Positions 55,980 to 62,507 of a stretch of DNA of 64,000 nucleotides are shown here, piece after piece. This stretch comes from a virus. The position numbers and the translations under genes were made by a program. The DNA lies in IMG/VR virus record IMGVR_UViG_3300005327_000002, positions 16,092 to 80,091 of that record. One strand, 5' to 3'. Each line of letters begins with the position of its first letter. The stretch's first letter is position 1. The notes beneath the pieces are model-generated. The model saw only the letters and a program-made list of their open reading frames with translations. It did not search any database and had not been told where the DNA came from.

Positions 55980-56390
55980 GTGAGCAACGACCCGAGCACG
56001 AACCGGCCGATGGTGGAGGACGCCGTCCAGGTCGGCCCCCGGGGCCTGTACGCCTACGGCGGCCCGCACCCCCTGCGGCTGCGCGACGTGGCGGGCACCC
56101 TGGTGGAGGTGGGGGAGTCCTCCGACGCCGACGACCCGGGGGCCTACCTGGCCTTCACCCGGCCCGGCCTGCACGGTGAACCCCGGGTGGCCTTCGTCGC
56201 ACCCCTGGACCTGGCGGAGGCGATGGCCATCCGCGACCGGCTGGACCAGTTCGTCCAGGGAACCCTGGTGCGCTGGGAGGACGGCCCGGAGCGGTACATG
56301 CACGCCATGGAGCAGCTGCAGGGCCGCGTGCCCCGCGACCCGGCCCGCCGCCCCACCGAAGGCCGCGTGGTGCGGATCGACAACACCTGA
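55980..56390 (+). CDS. Unknown protein
   Basis: A 136-residue protein, GTG with AAAGGA upstream. It begins PSTNRPMVEDAVQVGPRGLYAYGGPHPLRLRDVAGTLVEVG, with FVAPLDLAEAMAIRDRLDQFVQGTLVRWEDGPERYMHAMEQL (helical) and a basic tail. Mixed alpha/beta content. No family is recognised. It is in the same frame as the first part of the broken gene upstream, which misleads gene callers into one very long product. Confidence 0.6.
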   Translation: MSNDPSTNRPMVEDAVQVGPRGLYAYGGPHPLRLRDVAGTLVEVGESSDADDPGAYLAFTRPGLHGEPRVAFVAPLDLAEAMAIRDRLDQFVQGTLVRWEDGPERYMHAMEQLQGRVPRDPARRPTEGRVVRIDNT

Positions 56391-56400
56391 TCAACCCTCC

Positions 56401-56433
56401 TGCGCCGCCGGGGAGTTGGTCCCCGGCGGCGCA
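56401..56433. terminator. Strong hairpin terminator
   Basis: TGCGCCGCCGGGG / CCCCGGCGGCGCA, 13-bp stem and seven-base loop, starting 11 bases after the stop at 56390. Confidence 0.78.
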
Positions 56434-56455
56434 TCCCCAGCGAGAGGAGCAGCGC

Positions 56456-57397
56456 GTGAGCAGCGCAGAGAAGGAGCAGGAGGCGCTGTCCGGGGACGTC
56501 GTCCTGGGCGGTGAGCGGGAGGTGGTGCGCGGGACGCCCCGACGGGGCGCGCTGGACAGGTACCCGGCGCCGGTGGCCAACGACCGGGAGGGATGGACGC
56601 TGGCGGAGGACACCGCCTTCTTCTACGACGTCGACACCAGCAACGGCGGGCAGTACCTGCTGGTGGTCACCCCGAAGGACGCCACGGACGTGTGGCTGTG
56701 GGGATGGCGCTACCCGCGTGACCTGCGGGTGGTGCAGGACGCCATGGCGGAGTGGGACCCGCACGTGCACGACGAACCCCGGGGCTTCATCAAACGCGCC
56801 GGGGGTCTGATCCGCCGGGCCCCGGCCCGGGACAAGGACCTGGACCGCAACCGGGAGCGGTGCGAGCACGGCCGCTACCTGACCGCTCTGGACTGCCCGG
56901 TGATCGCGTGCGCGGCCTGGCAGCCCGGCAACCCCGTTCGACCCCAACTCGCCCAGGAGGAACCGCAGATGACGTACGGACAGGGACTGCACCGAGAGCC
57001 CGTTCCCGCCCCGGCCAGCCCGCTGGACGCCACGGAGCGCGCCTACCTGGTCACCCGGGTGGAGAAGCGGGCGGGCGTCTGGAGCCCGGCCGACACCACG
57101 GTGGTGCTCACCATCGGCACGCTGGAGGAGCTGGCCGACAGCGAAGACGGCGCGTCCTGGGAGGCGGGCCACACCCTGGCGGTGTGGTGGTGCTACCGGC
57201 CCGCCGACGCGGAGCAGCACCACGCCGCGCTGGCCGACCTGGTCCGCCGGGCCAACGAAGGCCAAGCCCCGGACGCGGTGTACGAGATCCGGGAGGGGCG
57301 CCAGCTGGAGCGGGTGTCCGGCATGGTCCCGTATTCGGTGGACGTCCAGGGCCGTACGGGTGACCACCTGCCGTCCACCAACTCCATGGAGCGGTAA
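56456..57397 (+). CDS. Two-domain unknown protein with paralogue-like C-terminus
   Basis: A 313-residue protein, GTG start with GAGAGGAG upstream. Residues 45-120 are strand-rich (GWTLAEDTAFFYDVDTSNGGQYLLVVTPKDATDVWLWGWRYPRDLRVVQDAMAEW). A Cys/His segment (CEHGRYLTALDCPVIACAAWQPGNP) follows. The C-terminal 130 residues include HTLAVWWCYRPADAEQHHAALADLVRRANEGQAPDAVYEIREGRQLERV, where AVW and APDAVYEI echo the family at 22494, 23331 and 23642. The relation is weak and only by eye. Function unknown. Confidence 0.6.
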   Translation: MSSAEKEQEALSGDVVLGGEREVVRGTPRRGALDRYPAPVANDREGWTLAEDTAFFYDVDTSNGGQYLLVVTPKDATDVWLWGWRYPRDLRVVQDAMAEWDPHVHDEPRGFIKRAGGLIRRAPARDKDLDRNRERCEHGRYLTALDCPVIACAAWQPGNPVRPQLAQEEPQMTYGQGLHREPVPAPASPLDATERAYLVTRVEKRAGVWSPADTTVVLTIGTLEELADSEDGASWEAGHTLAVWWCYRPADAEQHHAALADLVRRANEGQAPDAVYEIREGRQLERVSGMVPYSVDVQGRTGDHLPSTNSMER

Positions 57398-57425
57398 GGC
57401 AGTTGAACAGGCATCACCCGAACGG

Positions 57426-57640
57426 GCCCGCCCCGGCTGGACAGCGATCCGGCCGGGGCGGCACCTTGTCCGTGAACAGGTTCCGCGTTCCACGCGGGCG
57501 GGCCGCCTCCGGGGCTTCAACGAAGGGGCGGCCCGCACCTCCCTGATCGACACCCCACAGGGCCGCCCGTGGTGCTCACGGCGGCCGGTCCCCACAGCGC
57601 AGGAGCCCCCGGCCGCAGCTGCTCACCGCCGGGGGCTCCT
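57426..57640. terminator. Cluster of hairpins between convergent genes
   Basis: In the 252-bp gap 57398-57649 three inverted repeats occur: GCCCGCCCCGGC / GCCGGGGCGGC (57426-57462), GCGGGCCGCC / GGCGGCCCGC (57498-57536) and AGGAGCCCCCGGC / GCCGGGGGCTCCT (57601-57640). The last is a clear bidirectional terminator for genes ending at 57397 and 57650. The reason for the first two is not known. Confidence 0.6.
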
Positions 57641-57649
57641 GCGTGTGCG

Positions 57650-57958
57650 TCAGCAGGCGTCGCAGGGGTCGGTGCGGTCGAACTCCTCCCGCCAGTGCCC
57701 CACCAGCTGGCCCGCCAGCCGCTCCCCGCCGGGCTCCCCGTGGTGCATGTGCCGCAGCCCGTACTCCGCGCGGGCCTGGATCGCGGCCCAGTAGCTCAGA
57801 GCGTGCTCCGCCCAGCTGCTCCCGCAGTCGTCTTCGTCGCCGGGCAGGCATCCGCGCATCGGGGCGCCCAGCTTCTTCAGGACGCCGCGCAGGAGCAGCG
57901 CGTGGTCCCGCCAGCTGTCGGACATGCCGTCGGCGGGCGGCGTGGTGGTCGTGGACAT
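57650..57958 (-). CDS. Small acidic protein
   Basis: A 102-residue protein; ATG with GGGAG upstream. A helical protein (DSWRDHALLLRGVLKKLGAP, SWAEHALSYWAAIQARAEYGLRHMHHG, RLAGQLVGHWREEFDRTDPCDAC) with an acidic Cys loop (GCLPGDEDDCG) and a terminal CDAC. The two Cys pairs may form a disulfide or metal site. No family recognised. It is divergent from the tyrosine recombinase gene and may share its control region. Confidence 0.55.
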   Translation of the reverse strand: MSTTTTPPADGMSDSWRDHALLLRGVLKKLGAPMRGCLPGDEDDCGSSWAEHALSYWAAIQARAEYGLRHMHHGEPGGERLAGQLVGHWREEFDRTDPCDAC

Positions 57959-58027
57959 GCTCAGTACTCCCTGTGTCGGTAGGTCGCTGCGCGTGACCCT
58001 ACCGCCGTGTGGGACCCTGTCGCCTGA

Positions 58028-58053
58028 CCCCGGATATGTATGTGTATCCGGGG
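58028..58053. repeat. 9-8-9 inverted repeat upstream of the recombinase gene
   Basis: CCCCGGATA and TATCCGGGG flank an 8-bp spacer TGTATGTG. The size and layout match the core sites of tyrosine recombinases (two arms around a 6-8 bp crossover region), and it lies 31 bp before the recombinase ATG. An operator for the divergent pair 57650/58084 is an equal possibility. A second imperfect inverted repeat, CGGTAGGTC / GACCCTACCG, lies at about 57977-58004. Confidence 0.5.
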
Positions 58054-58083
58054 CGACCCCAATTCGTACGGAGATGTGACGAC

Positions 58084-59100
58084 ATGACAGACCTGGTCCC
58101 GGTACGGCCATCCGCAGAGCTGGAGCGCGTCGACCCGCTGGCCGCCTTCGTCGCCCGCGCCGACGCGGCCGCCCGCGCGCACCAGCGCGACCGCCGCCCG
58201 CCGAAGACCGTCCAGGGGTACCGCCGGGACTGGGAGGTGTGGACCCAGTGGGTCGACCAGGTGGCCACCCCCACCGCCGGGGTCGACGTCCCGCACACCA
58301 TGGTCACCTCCGGGCTGCTGTACGCCTTCGTGGTGTGGCTGGACGAAGACCTGCAGGCGCCCTGGTCGACGGTGGACCGACGCATCACCGGCGTGACCGT
58401 GGAGGGCCGCACCCGGGGCGCCGTGATCGACCGCTCCGTGACCGCCGCCGCCCGCGACTACGTCAAGGCCATGAAGGCCGACCCCGTCAAGGCGCTGCGC
58501 GGCCGGGGCAAGGCCGTGGGCACCAACCCGCAGGAGCTGCGCCAGATGGCCGCCGCGCTGCCGTCCGGCCCCGTCGCGGCCGCCCGCGACCAGTCGCTGA
58601 TCACCATGTCCTTCGCCATCGCCGGGCGCGCCGGTGAGGTGGGGTACCTGGACACGGAGGGCATCACCCCGGAGGGCCCGGGCCTGCGCGTGTGGGTGCC
58701 CCCGATCAAGGGCAAGCCCGGCCGGGTCGTCCACGTCGCCCCCGGCGAGCACCGCGCCAGCTGCCCGGTGCGCTCCTGGTACGCCTGGCGCCGGATCTAC
58801 ACCCCCGCCACCGGCCCGGCCTACGTGGAGGTGGACCGCTGGGACAACCTGCAGGAGCACCGGCTGACCGCCGACGCCTGCTCCGCCGTGGTGGCCCGCT
58901 CCGCCCAGCGCGCCGGACTGGGCAGGCGCACCGGCCACTCCCAGCGCCGGGGCCTGATCAACACGGCGCTGCAGGAGGGCAAGCCCCGGGAGAAGGTCGC
59001 GGCCCAGTCCGGGCACGCGGCCGGGTCGAAGGCCTTCGACGCCTACGTGGACGACGCCGCCAGGGTCTCCGACCCGACCACCGCCGGGATCGGCCTCTAG
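58084..59100 (+). CDS. Tyrosine recombinase / integrase
   Basis: A 338-residue recombinase. An N-terminal SAM-like domain (residues 15-135, KTVQGYRRDWEVWTQWVDQV ... LLYAFVVWLDEDL) is followed by a catalytic domain with Arg182 (IAGRAGEVGYL), HSQRRGLI (His285 and Arg288), SGHAAGSKAFDAYV (His311 and Tyr321 as nucleophile). A Lys near 209-211 is probably the beta-hairpin Lys. All five key residues are thus accounted for. It may integrate the phage or resolve multimers. No int-adjacent excisionase is recognised. The stop overlaps the converging gene by CTAG. Confidence 0.85.
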   Translation: MTDLVPVRPSAELERVDPLAAFVARADAAARAHQRDRRPPKTVQGYRRDWEVWTQWVDQVATPTAGVDVPHTMVTSGLLYAFVVWLDEDLQAPWSTVDRRITGVTVEGRTRGAVIDRSVTAAARDYVKAMKADPVKALRGRGKAVGTNPQELRQMAAALPSGPVAAARDQSLITMSFAIAGRAGEVGYLDTEGITPEGPGLRVWVPPIKGKPGRVVHVAPGEHRASCPVRSWYAWRRIYTPATGPAYVEVDRWDNLQEHRLTADACSAVVARSAQRAGLGRRTGHSQRRGLINTALQEGKPREKVAAQSGHAAGSKAFDAYVDDAARVSDPTTAGIGL

Positions 59101-59402
59101 CCGAAGTGCTCCGCCGGGGGCCCTTCGCGCCGGTCGCCGAAGTTCGCCCCCGTCCGCTCCTTCTTCTCCCACGTGACGTGCACGACGTCCACGCAGACGG
59201 CGGGCAGGTCGTCCACCCAGTCCAGGTGGTCCAGGCCCACGCCGAACGGCGCGGCCGCCGCCAGCACGGCCTCCAGCAGCCGGGCGGCGTGCTCCAGCTG
59301 CTCCTCCGTCAACGGCGTGGTGGCGTTGTTCACCCGCTCCACCCGGGTGCGCGCGGTACGGCCGTGCCGGTCGACCGGGCCGCCGGGCTCCGGGGCGATC
59401 AC
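59097..59402 (-). CDS. Small protein of unknown function
   Basis: A 101-residue protein, GTG in a GTGA overlap with the stop of the upstream gene. It has a helical middle (TPLTEEQLEHAARLLEAVLAAAAPFGVGLDHLDWVDDLPAVCVDVVHVTWEKK) with one strand pair. No family recognised. It is translated with the 59399-59695 gene and converges on the recombinase gene with a 4-bp stop overlap. Confidence 0.58.
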   Translation of the reverse strand: MIAPEPGGPVDRHGRTARTRVERVNNATTPLTEEQLEHAARLLEAVLAAAAPFGVGLDHLDWVDDLPAVCVDVVHVTWEKKERTGANFGDRREGPPAEHFG

Positions 59403-59695
59403 CACGCCGTCGCCCAGTCGCCCTCCGGGCCGTACGGGGAGCGCTGCGCCGCCAGCCCCGTCCGCCCGGACGTCGTGCGCCGGACCGCCTCCACCTGGGA
59501 GGACAGCCGCTGGGCGGCCTGGGCCAGCGCGTCGAAGACGGCCTGGAGCACCGGCCGGACGCTCTCCCAGATCGCCCGCAGCGTCTCACCGGCCCGGTGC
59601 AGGGCCAGCTCCAGCCGCTCCCGCTGGTCCGGGGTCAAGGTGGCCAGGAGCGCCGCCGGTTCGGGCGCCGGTGGCGGGGGTGTCGTCTCATCCAT
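59399..59695 (-). CDS. Small helical protein
   Basis: A 98-residue protein. After an acidic/Pro-rich start (DETTPPPPAPEP) comes a long helical part (LLATLTPDQRERLELALHRAGETLRAIWESVRPVLQAVFDALAQAAQRLSSQVEAVRRTTS), possibly amphipathic or coiled coil. ATG lies six bases after CATCAT, and no ribosome binding site is visible, so leaderless expression is likely. Function unknown. Confidence 0.58.
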   Translation of the reverse strand: MDETTPPPPAPEPAALLATLTPDQRERLELALHRAGETLRAIWESVRPVLQAVFDALAQAAQRLSSQVEAVRRTTSGRTGLAAQRSPYGPEGDWATAW

Positions 59696-59701
59696 GGGCC
59701 C

Positions 59702-59707
59702 ATGATG
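59702..59707 (-). promoter_or_regulatory. -10 element CATCAT of a leaderless promoter
   Basis: Minus-strand CATCAT followed by six bases (GGGCCC) and ATG at 59695; nearly identical to the layout at 20384-20377 (CATCAT, GGGGCC, ATG). Confidence 0.5.
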
Positions 59708-59720
59708 CCCGGCGCAGCAC

Positions 59721-59749
59721 GAAGGCCCCCGCACGCGGCGGGGGCCTTC
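59721..59749. terminator. Terminator hairpin
   Basis: GAAGGCCCCCGC / GCGGGGGCCTTC, 12-bp stem with a five-base loop, ending the minus-strand gene that stops at 59761. Confidence 0.8.
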
Positions 59750-59760
59750 TCAGGGATTTC

Positions 59761-60063
59761 TCAGACCGGCCACGGCGGGGCGGCCGTCGGGTCCAGGTCG
59801 GGCTGCAGCCCGCGCTCCTGCATGACCTGCTCGAAGCCGTCCTGCACGGCCTTCGGCATCAGCCGGTGGGCGACCAGGGCGGCGGACAGCTGGCGCTGAC
59901 CGGCGGGCATCTCCTGCAGGAGGGCGTCGGCCCGCTCCAGCAGGGTGCGCGTCATGGCGGCGGCGGACACCGCCAGGTTCGCGTAGGTCAGCTTGGCCAG
60001 TCCGTCGTCCGCCAGCGCGTCGATCACGGCATTCACCGTGGTGGTCGGTCGGGTGCTCTCCAT
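59761..60063 (-). CDS. Small helical protein
   Basis: A 100-residue, almost entirely helical protein (TTVNAVIDALADDGLAKLTYANLAVSAAAMTRTLLERADALLQEMPAGQRQLSAALVAHRLMPKAVQDGFEQVM). Four helices are likely. There is no clear DNA-binding motif and no membrane segment. It follows the 447-residue gene after 21 bp, so they form one unit ended by the hairpin at 59721-59749. Function unknown. Confidence 0.58.
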   Translation of the reverse strand: MESTRPTTTVNAVIDALADDGLAKLTYANLAVSAAAMTRTLLERADALLQEMPAGQRQLSAALVAHRLMPKAVQDGFEQVMQERGLQPDLDPTAAPPWPV

Positions 60064-60084
60064 CAGGTTCTCCTCAGATCCTTC

Positions 60085-61428
60085 TCAGCTCGCCGGGTTG
60101 CTGCCGGGGGTGCCCATCGGGTACAGGGCCACGTCGGTGTCCGGCCCCCGCAGGTGCTTGTTCACTTCGATCTCCCCCAGGTCGCGGTACTCGATCTCAC
60201 GACGCCCCGGGCCGACGCGGTAGCCGTGCAGGTGCGGGCGCCGGGTGTGCGGCGGCATCACGCGCCCGGACGACCCGGCCGGAGCCCGGGTGCCGGAGGC
60301 CCGGTCGGCCTGCTGGCGGTTCCAGCGCTCCACGGACTGCCCGATCCGGTACCCCACCGGCCGGTACCGCTCCTGCCGGGCGGAGGCGGCCGCGCTGCGC
60401 CGGTTGCGGGGCGGCGGGGCCGCCAGCTGCGGGTCCGGGGTGCCCACGTCGGCGTTGCGGGAGGCCAGGTACAGCAGGTGCGTCAGCGCGGTGCGGTAGG
60501 CCATGCGCAGGTACTCGTCCACGTCGGAGGCTTCGTACTCGGACATCCGGTCGGCGCCCAGGACGTCCAGGGAGGCCTGCGTGACGGACTCCACCGTCAC
60601 GTCCTGGGCGCCGGTGGGCAGCGGGATGACCATGTGGGAGCCGTTCTGGGTGAGCACCCGGGCGCCGGAGTCGGACAGCACCTCCGACACGGCGTAGACG
60701 TTCAGGCCGTCGATGTCCGGCGCCCCGGTGGACACCACGACCCGGGGCGCGTCGATGCCCTGGGCCAGCTCCTGCGCCACCGGCTGGTCGTAGCGGAAGC
60801 CGCTGACCACCAGGGAGCGCAGGACGCCGCGCACGCCCTTGCCGAAGACGAACGGGATGCCCTCCGTGAAGACGATCATGGGGTCCGTCCACGTCAGGGT
60901 GCGCAGCAGGGACACCGGGAAGGCGTCCGTCTTCGACCGCAGCAGCTCCCGGGTGAAGTGCGGGTGCGGGACGAAGACCTCCCGGGCGCCGTCCCACAGC
61001 GACAGCGGCACCCAGTCCCGGTAGGCGTCCTGGTACTCGATCAGGCGCTGTCCGCGTGCGCTGCTCAGAAAGCCGGACCCGGGATCGGAGTGCAGCGCCC
61101 CGAAGCCCTGCAGGTCCAGGTTGGCCAGCTTGTAGCGCTCCAGCAGCCGCTGGTGGTGGGCCAGGCGCTGGCGCTCCGTGCGGACGATCTGCCAGGCCTC
61201 CAGCCGGGGGTGGTGCACCCAGGGGAAGCCGTCCGGCAGCGCGCTGCGCGTACCCGGGTCGTCGTGCGGGGCGCGCTCCCGGCGGCCCTGGCCCAGGGCG
61301 ATCTCCAGTTCCACGGACGTGGAGTCCGCGCCGGAGCGGCCCTGGACGCGGTACGGGAGCCCGCCCGGGCCGCCGGGGAGGAACCCGGGCGGCAGGGGCG
61401 GGCGGCCGGGGGTGGTGTCGCGGATCAT
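60085..61428 (-). CDS. Conserved phage/plasmid protein of unknown function
   Basis: A 447-residue protein; AAGGA precedes the ATG. The N-terminal third is basic and Pro-rich. The middle (residues 130-330) holds alternating strands and helices (YRDWVPLSLWDGAREVFVPHPHFTRELLRSKTDAFPVSLLRTLTWTDPMIVFTEGIPFVFG) and a helical block (LRMAYRTALTHLLYLASRN). The C-terminus has RRPHLHGYRVGPGRREIEYRDLGEIEVN, a pattern of 'H(x)RRxHxHxYxxG ... RxxxYRxLxxIxVN' that I have seen in hypothetical proteins of phages and plasmids. No function is known to me. Confidence 0.6.
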   Translation of the reverse strand: MIRDTTPGRPPLPPGFLPGGPGGLPYRVQGRSGADSTSVELEIALGQGRRERAPHDDPGTRSALPDGFPWVHHPRLEAWQIVRTERQRLAHHQRLLERYKLANLDLQGFGALHSDPGSGFLSSARGQRLIEYQDAYRDWVPLSLWDGAREVFVPHPHFTRELLRSKTDAFPVSLLRTLTWTDPMIVFTEGIPFVFGKGVRGVLRSLVVSGFRYDQPVAQELAQGIDAPRVVVSTGAPDIDGLNVYAVSEVLSDSGARVLTQNGSHMVIPLPTGAQDVTVESVTQASLDVLGADRMSEYEASDVDEYLRMAYRTALTHLLYLASRNADVGTPDPQLAAPPPRNRRSAAASARQERYRPVGYRIGQSVERWNRQQADRASGTRAPAGSSGRVMPPHTRRPHLHGYRVGPGRREIEYRDLGEIEVNKHLRGPDTDVALYPMGTPGSNPAS

Positions 61429-61462
61429 GTGCCGGTCCTTCGGTGTCGGTAGGCGGGCCGGA

Positions 61463-61897
61463 TCAGGCGTTGGCGGCGGCGGCGCTGGCGTGCAGGAGCT
61501 GCCGGGCGTCCACGGCCTCCAGGGCGGCGGCCACGGCCTCCACGTGCTCCAGCGTCAGGTCCCGGCCACCGCGCAGGGAGGCCTCCAGGCCGTGGCCGTG
61601 CAGGGTCTCCCAGGCGTCCGCCCAGCGGCTGCGCCGGTCGTCCTGCTCGGTGGTGGTGAAGTACGTTCCGCTGCTGTGGGCGCTGTTCAGCCGCTGGCCC
61701 TCCAGCCGGAAGGCGCTGGTGACCGTGCTGGACGAGTCCTTCGCGCGCAGGTGGACCAGGGTGTTGCCGACCTTGGCCACCACGTGCGGTTCGGTCTTGC
61801 GGTACCGGTTGCCGGGGTAGTGGACGGTGACTTCCTGGCCCACCTTCAGGGACTTGCGGGTGCTGGTCAGGACCATTTCGTGGTGCCAGGCGGTCAT
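61463..61897 (-). CDS. Unknown protein with an N-terminal KOW/SH3-like segment
   Basis: A 144-residue protein; GAAGGAG before ATG. The first 70 residues are strands (MVLTSTRKSLKVGQEVTVHYPGNRYRKTEPHVVAKVGNTLVHLRAKDSSSTVTSAFRLEGQRLN), the pattern of a small barrel. The rest is helical (RWADAWETLHGHGLEASLRGGRDLTLEHVEAVAAALEAVDARQLL). It may bind nucleic acid. It lies in the unit driven from the divergent region at 62.4 kb. Confidence 0.6.
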   Translation of the reverse strand: MTAWHHEMVLTSTRKSLKVGQEVTVHYPGNRYRKTEPHVVAKVGNTLVHLRAKDSSSTVTSAFRLEGQRLNSAHSSGTYFTTTEQDDRRSRWADAWETLHGHGLEASLRGGRDLTLEHVEAVAAALEAVDARQLLHASAAAANA

Positions 61898-61898
61898 G

Positions 61899-62057
61899 TC
61901 AGGCTCCTTCGGTCCAGCGCTCATCCGCGCTGGGGTCGTAGTGCTCGGTGTGCTTCGTCTTGGACTTCCCGCAGACCAGCGTCCGGCCGTCCTTCACGGC
62001 CACGGCGGCGCAGCGGGCGTGAATGGAGGGGCGGGCGGCGGGGCGGCGGGCGCTCAC
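61899..62057 (-). CDS. 52-residue Cys-containing protein
   Basis: Shorter than usual gene-call limits. GTG in a GTGA overlap with the HTH gene upstream. IHARCAAVAVKDGRTLVCGKSKTKHTEHYDPSADERW contains Cys, Cys and HxxH-like residues and is typical of small zinc proteins in actinophages. The next gene starts one base after its stop. Function unknown. Confidence 0.58.
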   Translation of the reverse strand: MSARRPAARPSIHARCAAVAVKDGRTLVCGKSKTKHTEHYDPSADERWTEGA

Positions 62058-62380
62058 GCGGAGATCCCGGCGGCCGCGTCGGCGGCGGCCTGGGCCCACT
62101 CCGCGTGGATGTTGGCCACGTGCTGGGGGGTGTAGCCGGTGACGCGGGCCACGGCGGCCTGCCTGCCGCCGTTGGGGATGCGGTCGGCGCCCTGCTGGCG
62201 GGCGGCGTCGGCGGCGGCCTTGTCCTTCTCCACCAGGCGGAACATCTCCCCGCGCTGGGCGGCGTCGGCCTCCTCCAGCTGGGCCTGCAGGGCGTTGACC
62301 CGGGCGGTCAGCTGGCGGAGCTGGGTGAACTCCTGGGTGTCTTCCAGGCGCTGGCGGCGCCTTCCGGTCGGTGTAGTCAT
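62054..62380 (-). CDS. Coiled-coil and helix-turn-helix protein, candidate regulator
   Basis: A 108-residue protein. Residues 12-65 are a heptad helix (LEDTQEFTQLRQLTARVNALQAQLEEADAAQRGEMFRLVEKDKAAAD). Residues 70-92 (PNGGRQAAVARVTGYTPQHVANIHAEW) look like an HTH. The ATG lies six bases after CATACT (leaderless). The architecture (dimer helix then HTH, divergent autogenous position next to dyad repeats) is that of the 20144-20377 gene, although their sequences differ. It is the likely ligand of the GTCAATTGAC-type sites upstream. Confidence 0.6.
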   Translation of the reverse strand: MTTPTGRRRQRLEDTQEFTQLRQLTARVNALQAQLEEADAAQRGEMFRLVEKDKAAADAARQQGADRIPNGGRQAAVARVTGYTPQHVANIHAEWAQAAADAAAGISA

Positions 62381-62386
62381 GGCTTC

Positions 62387-62467
62387 AGTATGCCCAACGT
62401 CCTTGATAAGTCAACTGACAAGACTGCTCTCAAGTCAATTGACAAACCGCTGGAGGTGCGGGAGGCT
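62387..62467. promoter_or_regulatory. Divergent promoters with two GTCAAYTGAC operators
   Basis: AAGTCAACTGACAA (62408-62421) and AAGTCAATTGACAA (62432-62445) hold palindromes GTCAACTGAC and GTCAATTGAC with centres 24 bp apart. Minus promoter: TTGACT (complement of 62409-62414), 16 bp, CATACT (complement of 62387-62392). Plus promoter: TTGACA (62439-62444), 17 bp, GAGGCT (62462-62467). Each palindrome covers one -35. Confidence 0.68.
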
Positions 62468-62507
62468 GGCCCCGTACCGATCGACACCGACGAAGGAGCC
62501 CGCCGAG

